64,000 nt of DNA from positions 75,053-139,052 of the forward strand of contig CAXTVM010000004.1 of assembly GCA_964247725.1 (NCBI GenBank), written 5' to 3'. Below are positions 34,600-43,840 of the stretch, piece by piece; the first letter of the stretch is position 1, and the number at the start of each line of letters is the position of its first letter. Made by a program: the position numbers and the translations under genes. Below the pieces are notes generated by a model. The model was not told the origin of the DNA, made no database searches, and saw only the letters and a program-made list of their open reading frames with translations. This DNA comes from Lichenicola sp964247725. Its GTDB lineage: Bacteria; Pseudomonadota; Alphaproteobacteria; Acetobacterales; Acetobacteraceae.

Positions 34600-35837
34600 C
34601 GCATGGTGCCGGCACGCGCGGCCCGGTCGAGGTCCGGCAGCAGCGCCGTCAGCATGCCGATCGCCGGCAGGAACGCGCACAGCCCATAGACGAAGGCGAT
34701 GCCGCGCGCGTCGGCGAGCAGGCCCAGCAGTGCCGCACCCAGCCCGCCCATGCCGAATGCCAGCCCGAAGAACAGCCCGGACACCATGCCGACCCGGCCC
34801 GGCAGCAGCTCGGTTGCATAGACCAGGATCGCCGAGAACGCCGACGACAGCACCAGCCCGATCAGCACGCTGAGCCCGATGGTCCAGCCGAGCCCGACAT
34901 GCGGCAGCGCCAGGCTGAACGGCAGCACGCCCAGGATCGAGGCCCAGATCACGTACTTGCGGCCGATGCGGTCGCCGACCGGACCGCCGATGAAGGTGCC
35001 GGCCGCGGTGGCGCCCAGGAACACGAACAGGTCGGTCTGCGCCGCCGCGGTCGAGATCCCGAACCGGTGGATCAGGTAGAAGATGTAGTAGCTGGTGAAG
35101 CTGGCCAGATAGAAGTACTTGGAGAACACCAGCGCGATCAGCACGGCCATCGCCCGCGCCACCTGCCCGCGCCCGAGGCCGGCCTGGCCGCTGCCGGACG
35201 TGCGCGGCGGCGCCGGCGGCTGGACCTTGTACCACCGCCCGATCCGGACCTGCAGCGCGATCCCGCCCAGCGCCAGCAGGCCGAACCAGGCCAGGCTGGA
35301 CTGGCCGAGCGGCAGCACGATGAAGGCGGCCATCAGCGGGCCGAACGCGGTGCCGGCGTTGCCGCCGACCTGGAACACCGACTGCGCGAAGCCGTGGCGG
35401 CCGCCCGACGACATCCGGGCGATGCGCGAGGCCTCGGGGTGGAAGATCGAGGAGCCGATGCCGAGCAGGGCGGCGCCGCCCAGCAGGTGGCCGTAGCCGC
35501 CCGCCCGCGACAGCGACAGCAGGCCGCCGAGCGTGAACGCCATGCCCGCCGGCAGCGACCAGGACAGCTTGCGGCGATCGGTGAACTGGCCGACCAGCGG
35601 CTGCAGCAGCGAGGCGGTGACCTGATAGGTGAAGGTCAGCAGCCCGATCTGCCCGAACGACAGCGCGAAGTTGCGCTTGAGCAGCGGGTAGATCGCCGGC
35701 AGCAGCGCCTGCAGCGCGTCGTTGAGCAGGTGGCACAGCGTGATCGACAGCAGGATCGCGAACGCAGCGCGCCCGGTCGCATCCGGGCCGAGCAGGGCGG
35801 CGGGGCGTTCGTCCAGGGCGATGTCGCGGCTCGTCAT
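34596..35837 (-). CDS. MFS efflux transporter (fosmidomycin-resistance-like)
   Basis: A 413-residue, twelve-helix major facilitator protein. The segments LSITLCHLLNDALQALLPAI, LTFTYQVTASLLQPLVGQFT with DRRKLSW, SSIFHPEASRIARM and GPVGDRIGRKYVIWASILG are typical of the Fsr/fosmidomycin-resistance group, exporters of small drugs or metabolites. The natural substrate cannot be read. It shares its end with the start of the pseudouridine synthase gene and is divergent from the sirtuin gene. Confidence 0.87.
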   Translation of the reverse strand: MTSRDIALDERPAALLGPDATGRAAFAILLSITLCHLLNDALQALLPAIYPLLKRNFALSFGQIGLLTFTYQVTASLLQPLVGQFTDRRKLSWSLPAGMAFTLGGLLSLSRAGGYGHLLGGAALLGIGSSIFHPEASRIARMSSGGRHGFAQSVFQVGGNAGTAFGPLMAAFIVLPLGQSSLAWFGLLALGGIALQVRIGRWYKVQPPAPPRTSGSGQAGLGRGQVARAMAVLIALVFSKYFYLASFTSYYIFYLIHRFGISTAAAQTDLFVFLGATAAGTFIGGPVGDRIGRKYVIWASILGVLPFSLALPHVGLGWTIGLSVLIGLVLSSAFSAILVYATELLPGRVGMVSGLFFGLAFGMGGLGAALLGLLADARGIAFVYGLCAFLPAIGMLTALLPDLDRAARAGTMR

Positions 35838-35966
35838 GCCCGGGCTCCGGCCTGTGCGGCCCCGCGCATGGCAGGCGCGGGCCGGCCTGGCAAGCGACCC
35901 GTCGGCACGGGATGCCGGACGACGCCGTCGCTGGCGGCCCGTGCCGCGCGTTCCCATCTGACGCAT

Positions 35967-36773
35967 GTGGACACGCATGACCTCCAGGACTTCGTCGATT
36001 GCCATCGCCGGCTGCTCGTGCTGACCGGCGCCGGCTGCAGCACCGGCTCGGGCATACCGGATTATCGTGACGCTGCCGGCAACTGGAAGCGGCCGCAGCC
36101 GGTCACATACCAGGCATTCACCAATCGCCACGACACCCGCCAGCGCTATTGGGCGCGCAGCCTGATCGGCTGGCGCAGCTTCGGCGCGGCGCGGCCGAAC
36201 CCCACCCACCGGGCGCTGGCCCGGCTGGAGGCGCTGGGCAAGTCCGAGCTGCTGCTGACCCAGAACGTCGACCGCCTGCACCAGGCCGCCGGCAGCGTGG
36301 CCGTGATCGACCTGCACGGACGGCTCGACGTGGTGCGCTGCCTGTCCTGCGACTATCGGGTGGAGCGTCCCCTGCTGCAGCGCGAGCTGCTGTCGCTCAA
36401 CCCGGACTGGGCGGATCTCGACGCCGCCCATGCGCCGGACGGCGACGCCGACCTCGAGGGGCGCGACTTCGCCGGCTTCCGGGTGCCGTCCTGCCCAGGC
36501 TGCGGCGGGCTGCTGAAGCCGGACGTGGTGTTCTTCGGCGAGACGGTGCCGCGGGAGCGGGTTGAGGCGGCCTATGCGGCGCTGGACCGGGCGGACGCGC
36601 TGCTGGTGGTCGGCTCCTCGTTGATGGTCTATTCCGGATTCCGCTTCGTCCAGGCGGCGGCGAAGGCCGACACGCCGATCGCGGTGGTCAATCTCGGCCG
36701 CACCCGCGCCGACCCGCTGCTGACGTTGAAGGTCGAGGGGCCATGCGACGAGGCGTTGGCGTTCCTGTTGTGA
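35967..36773 (+). CDS. Sir2-family NAD-dependent protein deacylase
   Basis: A 268-residue class II/IV-like sirtuin. Motifs are LTGAGCSTGSGIPDYRDAAG (NAD binding), LLTQNVDRLHQAAG, the catalytic His in IDLHGRLD, the zinc cysteines CLSCDY and CPGCGG, and LKPDVVFFGETVP and GSSLMVYSGFRF. It removes acyl groups from lysines using NAD. The GTG at 35967 gives a normal N-terminus. The long open frame extending upstream on this strand is antisense to the MFS gene and is not part of the protein. Confidence 0.92.
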   Translation: MDTHDLQDFVDCHRRLLVLTGAGCSTGSGIPDYRDAAGNWKRPQPVTYQAFTNRHDTRQRYWARSLIGWRSFGAARPNPTHRALARLEALGKSELLLTQNVDRLHQAAGSVAVIDLHGRLDVVRCLSCDYRVERPLLQRELLSLNPDWADLDAAHAPDGDADLEGRDFAGFRVPSCPGCGGLLKPDVVFFGETVPRERVEAAYAALDRADALLVVGSSLMVYSGFRFVQAAAKADTPIAVVNLGRTRADPLLTLKVEGPCDEALAFLL

Positions 36774-36778
36774 AGGAA

Positions 36779-36801
36779 GGCCAGGGGCTTTGCCCCTGGC
36801 C
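36779..36801. repeat. Repeat R7: terminal hairpin of the dispersed repeat
   Basis: GGCCAGGGGC, TTT, GCCCCTGGCC is a perfect ten-base stem with a three-base loop between the convergent sirtuin and ftsK genes. It is the minimal unit of the repeat family and would serve as a bidirectional terminator. Confidence 0.75.
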
Positions 36802-36812
36802 GCCGGAGGCTC

Positions 36813-39773
36813 TTACTCTTCCTGTTCCTGGCCGCTCCGCCGCACCAGCACCTCGCGGCGGCCGACATGGTTGGCGGGGCTGACGATGCCCTCCTTCTCC
36901 ATCTGCTCGATCAGCTTGGCCGCGCGGTTGTAGCCGATCGAGAGGTGCCGCTGGATGAAGCTGGTGGATGCCTTGCCCTCGCGGGCCACCAGCGCCACCG
37001 CCTGGTCGAACAGGCCGGTCTCGCCGTCGTACCCGCTGCCGCCGAGCCCGTTGCCGCCGCCCGAGCCGCCGCCGCCGGAGGAGCCGCCGCCCTCCTCCTC
37101 GAACAGCGACGTCACCTCGTCGACATAGACCGGCTCGCCCTGCGCGCGCAGGTGGCGCACCACGTCCTCGACCTCGCCGTCGCCGACGAACGGGCCGTGC
37201 ACGCGGGTGATGCGGCCGCCGCCGGTCATGGTGAGCATGTCGCCCTGGCCCAGCAGCTGCTCCGCGCCCTGCTCGCCCAGGATGGTGCGGCTGTCGAACT
37301 TGCTGATCACCTGGAACGAGATCCGGGTCGGGAAGTTGGCCTTGATGGTGCCGGTGATGACGTCGACCGACGGGCGCTGGGTGGCCATGATCACGTGGAT
37401 GCCGGCGGCCCGCGCCATCTGCGCCAGGCGCTGCACCGTGGTCTCGATCTCCTTGCCGGCCACCATCATGAGGTCGGCCATCTCGTCGATCACCACCACG
37501 ATGTAAGGCAGGCTCTCCAGCGAGAGGTTCTGCTCCTCGAAGATCGGCCGCCCGGTCTCGGGGTCGAAGCCGGTCTGCACCTTGCGGGTCATGGTCTCGT
37601 TGGCGGCGCGCGCCGCCGCGACCCGCTCGTTGTAGCCGTTGATGTTGCGCACGCCGAGCTGGCTCATGCCGCGGTAGCGCCGCTCCATCTCGCGCACGGT
37701 CCACTTCAACGCCGTCACCGCCTTGGCCGGCTCGGTCACCACCGGCGCCATCAGATGCGGGATGCCGTCGTAGATCGACAGCTCCAGCATCTTCGGATCG
37801 ATCATGATCAGCCGGCACTCGTCCGGGCTCAGCCGGTAGAGCAGCGACAGGATCATCGAGTTGATGCCGACCGACTTGCCCGAGCCGGTGGTGCCGGCGA
37901 TCAGCAGGTGCGGCATGCGGGCGAGGTCGGCATAGACCGGCGCGCCCGAGATGTCCTTGCCCAGCGCCAGGCACAGCCGCGCCGGATGCTCGACCCAGGC
38001 GTCGGCGTCCAGCAGCTCGGAGAAGTAGACCGTCTCGCGCCGGGCGTTGGGCACTTCGATGCCGATCACGTTGCGGCCCGGCACCGTGGCGATGCGCACC
38101 GCCGTCACCGACAGCGAGCGGGCGATGTCGTCGGCCAGCCCGATCACGCGCGCCGAGCGGATGCCCGGCGCCGGCTCCAGCTCGTAGAGCGTCACCACCG
38201 GCCCGGCATGGATGTCGCCGATCGCACCCTGCACGCCGTAGTCTGACAGCACCGTCTCCAGCAGCCGGGCGTTGGCCTGCAGGCTTTCCGGCGACGGCCC
38301 GATGCTGGCCCGCGGCGGCGCCGGCTTCAGCAGCGAGGTCGGTGGCAGCCGCCACGGGCCGTCCGTCGTCGCCGTCTCGTCCTGCCAGCGGGGGGAAGCT
38401 GGCCGCGGCGGCGTGGCGCGGGCGGCCTCGTCGCGGCCGCCGAGCAGCCGCGCGATCGACAGCATGCCGACCTTGGCCGCCGGCGGGACGCCGCTGGAAG
38501 TGGTCGGCGGGACGCCGCCGAAAGCGATCGGCGGCGCGGCTTGCGGCGGGTGGGACCCGGCCGCCGGGCGGATGGGCGCGGCTGCGTCCGCCGGGGCGGC
38601 GGTCGGCTCGACCGGGCCGCCGAGCTGGATCGGCGGCAGCTCGCGCGTCGCCTTCCGCGAGGCGCGCAGCGCCGTGCGCGACCGCAGCGGCAGCGCCGGC
38701 AGGTCCTCGGGCTCCTCCGGGGCGCCGGGCGGCAGCACCCAGCCGTTCGAGCCCAGCTGCGGGCGCGGCGGCTCGGCGTCCGGACCGCGCCCGCGCGGGG
38801 CGGGTTCGCCGCCGGCGCGGGGCGCCCGGGTGCCCGGATCGCGGGCGGCGATGCCGCGCAGGCTGGGCTCGCGGCGCTCACGCAGGGGCATCGGCTCGGT
38901 GCGGGCCCCGGTCCCCGCCTGCGACGCCGACGCTCGCTGCGCCGCCCAATGCGCCGCCTGGGCGAACGGCGACTCGCCCGGCATGACGTGATCGAAATCG
39001 TCCTCGTCGAGTGCGGTCGCAGCCGCCGCGCTCCGCCCCAGACCTCGGCCCCCGCCCAGGCCCCGGCTCAAGCGCTGCCGCAGCGACGGCCGCGCCGACC
39101 CGAGGCGGCCGCGGCGCGCGCGGGCGAGCGGATAGCGCACGGTGCGTCCGGCGCCGCGCCAGACCGCGCGCCATTCGCCGCCGGACAGGCCGAGGCTGAG
39201 CGGCACCAGCAGGAGGCCGAGGGCCAGTGCGAGCAGCCAGACCAGCACGCCGCCGACCGCGCCCAGCGTCGACTGCCCCGCCTCGATCGCGGTCTGGCCC
39301 AGCGACACGCCGACCGCGCCCCCCGGTCCGGCGGTGCCCGGCCAGCCGCCGTGCGGCAGCAGCAGAGGCGCGCCGGCCAGCACCGCGGCCGCCACCGGCA
39401 GCATGCAGACCAGCGCCACCACCCGCAGCGTCAGGCTGCCGAGCCCACCCCGCGAGCCGATCCGCCAGGCCCAGGCCAGCAGCGCCAGCACCGGCAGCGC
39501 GCCGGCCAGGCCGAAATACTGTAGCATCAGGTCGGCATAGGCAGCCCCCACCGGCCCGGCGAGGTTGCTGGTCTGCGCCACCGTGGCGGTGTCCGGCGAT
39601 GGATCGCGCGGATTGTAGGTCGACAGCGCCACCAGCATGGCGACCGCGACCGCGACCAGCCCGAGGCCGGCCAGCTCGGCCAGGCGGCGGCGGATCAGCG
39701 CCTGCAGCTGCGGCGAGGCGAGGCGCTCCGGGATGAGCCGGCTGGCGAGGTTCGGCGGCGGGGCGACTTGCAT
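36813..39773 (-). CDS. ftsK: DNA translocase FtsK
   Basis: A 986-residue divisome translocase that pumps chromosome termini across the septum. Four N-terminal membrane helices are followed by a Pro/Ala/Arg-rich linker of about 250 residues and the motor: Walker A in IAGTTGSGKSVGINSMILSL, Walker B in YIVVVIDEMADLMMV, and ARAAGIHVIMATQRPSVDVI. A Gly-rich spacer then leads to the gamma winged helix (STSFIQRHLSIGYNRAAKLI) that reads KOPS sites. ATG at 39773 is the best start; upstream codons are basic filler. Confidence 0.95.
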   Translation of the reverse strand: MQVAPPPNLASRLIPERLASPQLQALIRRRLAELAGLGLVAVAVAMLVALSTYNPRDPSPDTATVAQTSNLAGPVGAAYADLMLQYFGLAGALPVLALLAWAWRIGSRGGLGSLTLRVVALVCMLPVAAAVLAGAPLLLPHGGWPGTAGPGGAVGVSLGQTAIEAGQSTLGAVGGVLVWLLALALGLLLVPLSLGLSGGEWRAVWRGAGRTVRYPLARARRGRLGSARPSLRQRLSRGLGGGRGLGRSAAAATALDEDDFDHVMPGESPFAQAAHWAAQRASASQAGTGARTEPMPLRERREPSLRGIAARDPGTRAPRAGGEPAPRGRGPDAEPPRPQLGSNGWVLPPGAPEEPEDLPALPLRSRTALRASRKATRELPPIQLGGPVEPTAAPADAAAPIRPAAGSHPPQAAPPIAFGGVPPTTSSGVPPAAKVGMLSIARLLGGRDEAARATPPRPASPRWQDETATTDGPWRLPPTSLLKPAPPRASIGPSPESLQANARLLETVLSDYGVQGAIGDIHAGPVVTLYELEPAPGIRSARVIGLADDIARSLSVTAVRIATVPGRNVIGIEVPNARRETVYFSELLDADAWVEHPARLCLALGKDISGAPVYADLARMPHLLIAGTTGSGKSVGINSMILSLLYRLSPDECRLIMIDPKMLELSIYDGIPHLMAPVVTEPAKAVTALKWTVREMERRYRGMSQLGVRNINGYNERVAAARAANETMTRKVQTGFDPETGRPIFEEQNLSLESLPYIVVVIDEMADLMMVAGKEIETTVQRLAQMARAAGIHVIMATQRPSVDVITGTIKANFPTRISFQVISKFDSRTILGEQGAEQLLGQGDMLTMTGGGRITRVHGPFVGDGEVEDVVRHLRAQGEPVYVDEVTSLFEEEGGGSSGGGGSGGGNGLGGSGYDGETGLFDQAVALVAREGKASTSFIQRHLSIGYNRAAKLIEQMEKEGIVSPANHVGRREVLVRRSGQEQEE

Positions 39774-39973
39774 GGGCGAGGCTGCGACCTTCGATGTCGA
39801 ACGACGTGAAGCATAGCCCGGAACCCGCTGGCGACAGAAGCGCATCGCGCATGCGCCGCGCGCCCTGACCCCCACCCCGACTCCGGGGACGCGGCGACCG
39901 CGGAACGATCCGGTCTTTTCCGTCGGGGGGCTTTGGCCATAACGTCCTGTCCGACCTGACCGGACACCTCCCC

Positions 39974-40960
39974 ATGAGCCTCGAAGCCGACCTCGTCGTC
40001 GACCGGCTGCGCCTGCGGCGCCGGCTCACCCTGTGGCGCGCGCTGGCGGTGGGGGCCTTCGTGCTGGCGCTGCTGGCGACGCTGGGGCTGCGCGGCCGGC
40101 CGGGCGCGCCCGCCGCCGGGGGGTTGGCCGCGGCGCCGCACCTGGCGCGGCTGCGCGTCGACGGCCTCATCACCGAGGACCGCGACCGCCTGGCGCTGAT
40201 GGACGACGCGCTGAAGGCGGCGGGCGTCAAGGCGCTGATCCTCGAGATCGACAGCCCGGGCGGCTCGGTCGCGGGCGGGGAGTCGCTGCACGACGAGATC
40301 GCACGGTTCGCGGCCAGGAAGCCGGTGGTCGTGGTGATGGGCGGCGTGGCCGCGTCGGCCGGCTACATGATCGCGGTGCCGGCGGCGCGCATCTTCGCCT
40401 CCAACGCCACGCTCACCGGCTCGATCGGCGTCATCCTGCAGAGCCCGGACGTGTCGGGGCTGCTGGGCAAGCTCGGCGTCGGCGTCGACGAGCTGGTGTC
40501 CGGGCCGCTGAAGGGGCAGCCGAGCGTGGTCAAGCCGCTGTCGCCGGAGGGCCGGGTCATGCTGCAGGGCGTGGTGATGGACCTGTACGGCCAGTTCGTC
40601 GACATGGTGGCGGCCGGCCGCCACATGGACCGCGCCCGGGTGCTGGCACTGGCCGACGGACGCCCCTACACCGGCCACCAGGCGATCGGGCTCGGGCTCG
40701 TCGACCAGATCGGCGACGAGCGCGACGCCCGGCGCTGGCTCGCCCAGCACGACCACCTGTCCTTCGACCTGCCGGTGGAGACGCTGCGCCGCAGGCCGGC
40801 CGGCGGCTGGCTGCGCACGCAGCTGGGAGGCGGCGCGGACGGTCTGGCCGGCGTCGCCGTCCGGTCGGCAATGGCCGCCCTATTGGGCGAGGCCGCGACG
40901 AAAACCGTTCTACTGCAAGGGCTTGCGCTTGACGGAGCCATTTCGCTCTGGCAACCTTAG
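39974..40960 (+). CDS. sppA: S49 signal-peptide peptidase, SppA type
   Basis: A 328-residue membrane-anchored serine protease. One N-terminal helix (LWRALAVGAFVLALLATLGL) is followed by ALILEIDSPGGSVAGGESLH, the nucleophile Ser in GGVAASAGYMIAV, LTGSIGVIL, and the Lys in SGPLKGQPS; Ser and Lys form the dyad. It degrades cleaved signal peptides in the membrane. It is followed within 25 bases by ihfB, a common gene order in proteobacteria (rpsA-sppA-ihfB neighbourhoods). Confidence 0.92.
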   Translation: MSLEADLVVDRLRLRRRLTLWRALAVGAFVLALLATLGLRGRPGAPAAGGLAAAPHLARLRVDGLITEDRDRLALMDDALKAAGVKALILEIDSPGGSVAGGESLHDEIARFAARKPVVVVMGGVAASAGYMIAVPAARIFASNATLTGSIGVILQSPDVSGLLGKLGVGVDELVSGPLKGQPSVVKPLSPEGRVMLQGVVMDLYGQFVDMVAAGRHMDRARVLALADGRPYTGHQAIGLGLVDQIGDERDARRWLAQHDHLSFDLPVETLRRRPAGGWLRTQLGGGADGLAGVAVRSAMAALLGEAATKTVLLQGLALDGAISLWQP

Positions 40961-40981
40961 CCCCTCGCTCGGGGGAACCGG

Positions 40982-41278
40982 ATGACCAAGTCGGAACTGA
41001 TCGCCGAGCTGGCCTCCGCCAACCCCCACCTGCTCAGCCGGGACGTCGAGCTGATCGTCTCCACCATCTTCGACGAGGTCACCGCCGCTCTGGCCCGCGG
41101 CGAGCGGGTCGAGCTGCGCGGCTTCGGCGCCTTCACCGTCAAGCAGCGCGACGCGCGCACCGGGCGCAACCCGCGCACCGGCGAGCCGGTCGCGGTCGAC
41201 GAGAAGGCGGTGCCGTTCTTCAAGGCCGGCAAGGAACTGCGCGAGCGCGTCAACCAGCGCACGCCCAGGCGGTCATGA
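40982..41278 (+). CDS. ihfB: Integration host factor beta subunit
   Basis: A 98-residue HU-fold protein that bends DNA at specific sites together with IhfA. MTKSELIAELASANPHLLSR, RVELRGFGAFTVKQRDARTG and RNPRTGEPVAVDEKAVPFFK match IHF-beta, including the RNPxTG arm tip with the intercalating proline. It follows sppA on the same strand. IHF assists integrases such as the one in the island at 51 kb. Confidence 0.93.
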   Translation: MTKSELIAELASANPHLLSRDVELIVSTIFDEVTAALARGERVELRGFGAFTVKQRDARTGRNPRTGEPVAVDEKAVPFFKAGKELRERVNQRTPRRS

Positions 41279-41375
41279 CGCCGGTCCTGACCCCGGGGCT
41301 GCGCGCCCGTTAGCCGGGAATTAACGCCCCCCTCCCAGAATGCCGCCTGCACGGAGCGACGGAAGCGGGAGCCGT

Positions 41376-42482
41376 ATGGCCAAGAAACCTGGCAGGGGCG
41401 GCAAGAACGGCAAGGGCGAAGGCACCACCATCGTCATCAGGCGCGTGGAGGAGGTCGCCGCCGGCCACCATGGCGGCGCCTGGAAGGTAGCCTACGCCGA
41501 CTTCGTGACCGCGATGATGGCGTTCTTCCTGCTGATGTGGCTGCTCAACGCCACCACGGAGCAGCAGCGCCGCGGCATCGCCGCCTATTTCAGCCCGCTG
41601 GCCAGCGTCGAGAACGGGTTCTCCGGCGCCGGCCTGGTACCGGGCGGCGTCAGCCCGCTCGACAAGGGCACCAGCCTGGTGAACAAGGGCACCGGCACGC
41701 CGCCGGCGCCGATCCCGCCGCAGCCTGCCCCGTCGGCGAACGCAGGCCAGGCCGCCGCCGGCCAGGTCGCCGCCGGCCAGTCCGGGGGCGATGGCGACGG
41801 CACGCCGGCCGATGCCGATGCCGATGACGACGATGCGTCCGCCCCGTCCTCGGCGGCCGGCAAGGATGCCGCCGCGGCGAGCGGCGCTGGTGCGGCTCAG
41901 GCCGCCGCTGCCTTGGCACGGAGGGGTGCGGCCGAGCAGGCCAGGCTGGCCGATGCCGCCGAGCAGATGCGCCACCTGGTGGCGGCCGACCCGGCACTCG
42001 CGGACGTCGCCGGCCAGATGGCGATCGACGTCACGCCGGAAGGCCTGCGCATCCAGATCATGGACCGGGAGGGCCGGCCGATGTTCGATCGCGGCGCCGC
42101 CACCCTGAACGCGCGCGCGGCCGCACTCCTGGGCAAGGTCGCGCCGTTCCTGGCCACGCTGCCGGAGCCGCTATCGATCAGCGGCTACACCGACGGGGCG
42201 CCGTGGGCCCCCGGGACCGCGACCAACTGGACGCTCTCGTCCGGCCGCGCCAACGCCGCGCGGGACCTGCTGGTCGGCGCCGGCCTGCCGGACGCCCGCA
42301 TCACCGACGTCACCGGGTACGCCGACCGTCACCTGCTGCTGCCGGCGGACCCGCTGTCCAGCGCCAACCGCCGCGTGGTGCTGACGCTGCGCCGGCAGTA
42401 TCCCGCGACCGCCGCCCAGTCCCCGGCCCACGCCGTGCCGGCGTCGGCCGCACCGGTGCCAGCCGCGCCGCGCGGGGGCTGA
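41376..42482 (+). CDS. motB: Flagellar stator protein MotB
   Basis: A 368-residue stator subunit. The single membrane helix with the proton-carrying Asp is WKVAYADFVTAMMAFFLLMW, followed by the plug region, a long Ala/Gly/Asp-rich linker, and an OmpA-like peptidoglycan-binding domain (PLSISGYTDGAPW, SSGRANAARDLL, NRRVVLTLRR). It anchors the motor to the cell wall. It is placed before motA, the reverse of the common order. No other flagellar gene lies in the window. Confidence 0.93.
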   Translation: MAKKPGRGGKNGKGEGTTIVIRRVEEVAAGHHGGAWKVAYADFVTAMMAFFLLMWLLNATTEQQRRGIAAYFSPLASVENGFSGAGLVPGGVSPLDKGTSLVNKGTGTPPAPIPPQPAPSANAGQAAAGQVAAGQSGGDGDGTPADADADDDDASAPSSAAGKDAAAASGAGAAQAAAALARRGAAEQARLADAAEQMRHLVAADPALADVAGQMAIDVTPEGLRIQIMDREGRPMFDRGAATLNARAAALLGKVAPFLATLPEPLSISGYTDGAPWAPGTATNWTLSSGRANAARDLLVGAGLPDARITDVTGYADRHLLLPADPLSSANRRVVLTLRRQYPATAAQSPAHAVPASAAPVPAAPRGG

Positions 42483-42488
42483 GCGGCC

Positions 42489-43355
42489 GTGTTCACCATC
42501 GGCGGGCTCGTGTTCCTGCTGCTGTGCGTGTTTGGCAGCTTCATCGCGTCGGGCGGCGCGATCGGCCCGCTGTTCGCCTCGATGCCGTTCGAGCTGCTGA
42601 GCATCCTCGGGGCCGCCGTCGGCACCTTCCTGATGGCCAACTCGATGCACGACATCAAGCACACGATCGGCGGGTTCAAGAAGGTCCTGAAGGGACCGGC
42701 GTACAAGAAGGGCGACTATGTCGAGATGCTGAGCCTGCTGTACTTCTTCGTGCGGCTGGCCAGCAGCAAGGGCGCCACGGCGATCGAGCCGCACATCGAG
42801 AAGCCCGAGACCAGCAGCGCGTTCGGGGCGTTCCCGAAGGTGCTGGCGAACCATCACGCCGGCAGCATGATCTGCGACTACTTCCGGATGGTCGGCATGA
42901 ACGCCGACGACCCGCACCAGCTCGACGACATCATGGCGCGCGAGCTCAAGAAGACGCTGACCGAGGAGCTGCATCCCTGCCACGCCCTGCAGAGCATGTC
43001 GGACGCGCTGCCGGCGCTGGGCATCGTCGCCGCCGTGCTCGGCGTCATCAAGACGATGTCGAAGATCAGCGAGCCGCCGGCGGTGCTGGGCGAGATGATC
43101 GGCGGCGCCCTGGTCGGCACCTTCCTGGGCGTGCTGCTGGCCTACGGCATCGTGGCGCCGATCGCCGCCAGGCTCAGCGCCGTGGTCATGGAGGAGTCCA
43201 AGTACTACGAGCTGATCCGCGCCGTCATCGTCGCCCACCTGCACGGCAACCCGCCGCAGATCAGCATCGAGAGCGGCCGCAAGATGGTCCCGAACGAGCA
43301 CATGCCGACGTTCCAGGAGCTCGAGGCGGCGGTGCAGAACCTGCAGATCGCTTGA
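42489..43355 (+). CDS. motA: Flagellar stator protein MotA
   Basis: A 288-residue protein with four membrane helices forming the proton channel with MotB. FTIGGLVFLLLCVFGSFIAS is the first helix, KKVLKGPAYKKGDYVEMLSL the cytoplasmic start, RELKKTLTEELHPCHALQSM carries the conserved charged residues, and PALGIVAAVLGVIKTM plus GALVGTFLGVLLAYGIVAPI are the last helices. The GTG start is six bases after the motB stop, so the pair is one operon. Confidence 0.95.
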   Translation: MFTIGGLVFLLLCVFGSFIASGGAIGPLFASMPFELLSILGAAVGTFLMANSMHDIKHTIGGFKKVLKGPAYKKGDYVEMLSLLYFFVRLASSKGATAIEPHIEKPETSSAFGAFPKVLANHHAGSMICDYFRMVGMNADDPHQLDDIMARELKKTLTEELHPCHALQSMSDALPALGIVAAVLGVIKTMSKISEPPAVLGEMIGGALVGTFLGVLLAYGIVAPIAARLSAVVMEESKYYELIRAVIVAHLHGNPPQISIESGRKMVPNEHMPTFQELEAAVQNLQIA

Positions 43356-43378
43356 CGTCCAAGGCTGTAGTTACGGAG

Positions 43379-43411
43379 AAGAAGGCCAGGGGCAAAGCCC
43401 CTGGCCTTCTT
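43379..43411. repeat. Repeat R8: hairpin of the dispersed repeat at a convergent gene end
   Basis: AAGAAGGCCAGGGGC, AAA, GCCCCTGGCCTTCTT is a perfect 15-base stem with a three-base loop between motA and the leftward Nudix gene. As at R7, only the terminal hairpin of the repeat is present, in a position that suits a two-way terminator. Confidence 0.78.
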
Positions 43412-43432
43412 CCTCATTCGTGTGCCGACGGC

Positions 43433-43840
43433 CTACCCAGCCGCGGCCCGGGCGATCCGCGCGACGTCGGCGCTGAAATCCGGATCGGCATCGCGCAGTC
43501 CGCCCACTGCGAACCAGGCCGCATCGAGCGCGTCGTCGCCGGCGGCGGGGCTGGCGTGCCGCCAGTCGCAGGCGACCGCCAGCAGGATGAAGTGCCGCCG
43601 CAGCCGCCCGTCCGGGTCGCGGTCGAACACGTCGATCGCGTCGAGCAGGCACGTTGCCCGCCCCTGCACCCCGGTCTCCTCGAGCAACTCGCGCTCGGCC
43701 GCCGCGAACAGCGTTTCGCCGGCCTCGATCCGGCCGCCGGGGAAGGACCAAAGCCCCTGGTCCGGCGCGTTCGCGCGGCGCACCAGCAGGACCGCCTCGG
43801 CACGCACCACCACGGCGAGCGCCGCCGCGATCGGGATCAT
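43433..43840 (-). CDS. MutT-like Nudix hydrolase
   Basis: A 135-residue single-domain Nudix protein. The box is GGRIEAGETLFAAAERELLEETGV, preceded by NAPDQGLWSFPGG. It probably hydrolyses damaged or surplus nucleoside triphosphates, but the substrate is unknown. The ATG at 43840 overlaps the stop of the methionine sulfoxide reductase gene, suggesting a two-gene oxidative-damage repair operon. Confidence 0.88.
   Translation of the reverse strand: MIPIAAALAVVVRAEAVLLVRRANAPDQGLWSFPGGRIEAGETLFAAAERELLEETGVQGRATCLLDAIDVFDRDPDGRLRRHFILLAVACDWRHASPAAGDDALDAAWFAVGGLRDADPDFSADVARIARAAAG

Noticed and set aside
34899..35966. Long upstream extension of the sirtuin frame
   Set aside because: The extension is antisense to the MFS gene and lacks any domain; the GTG at 35967 gives a standard sirtuin N-terminus.
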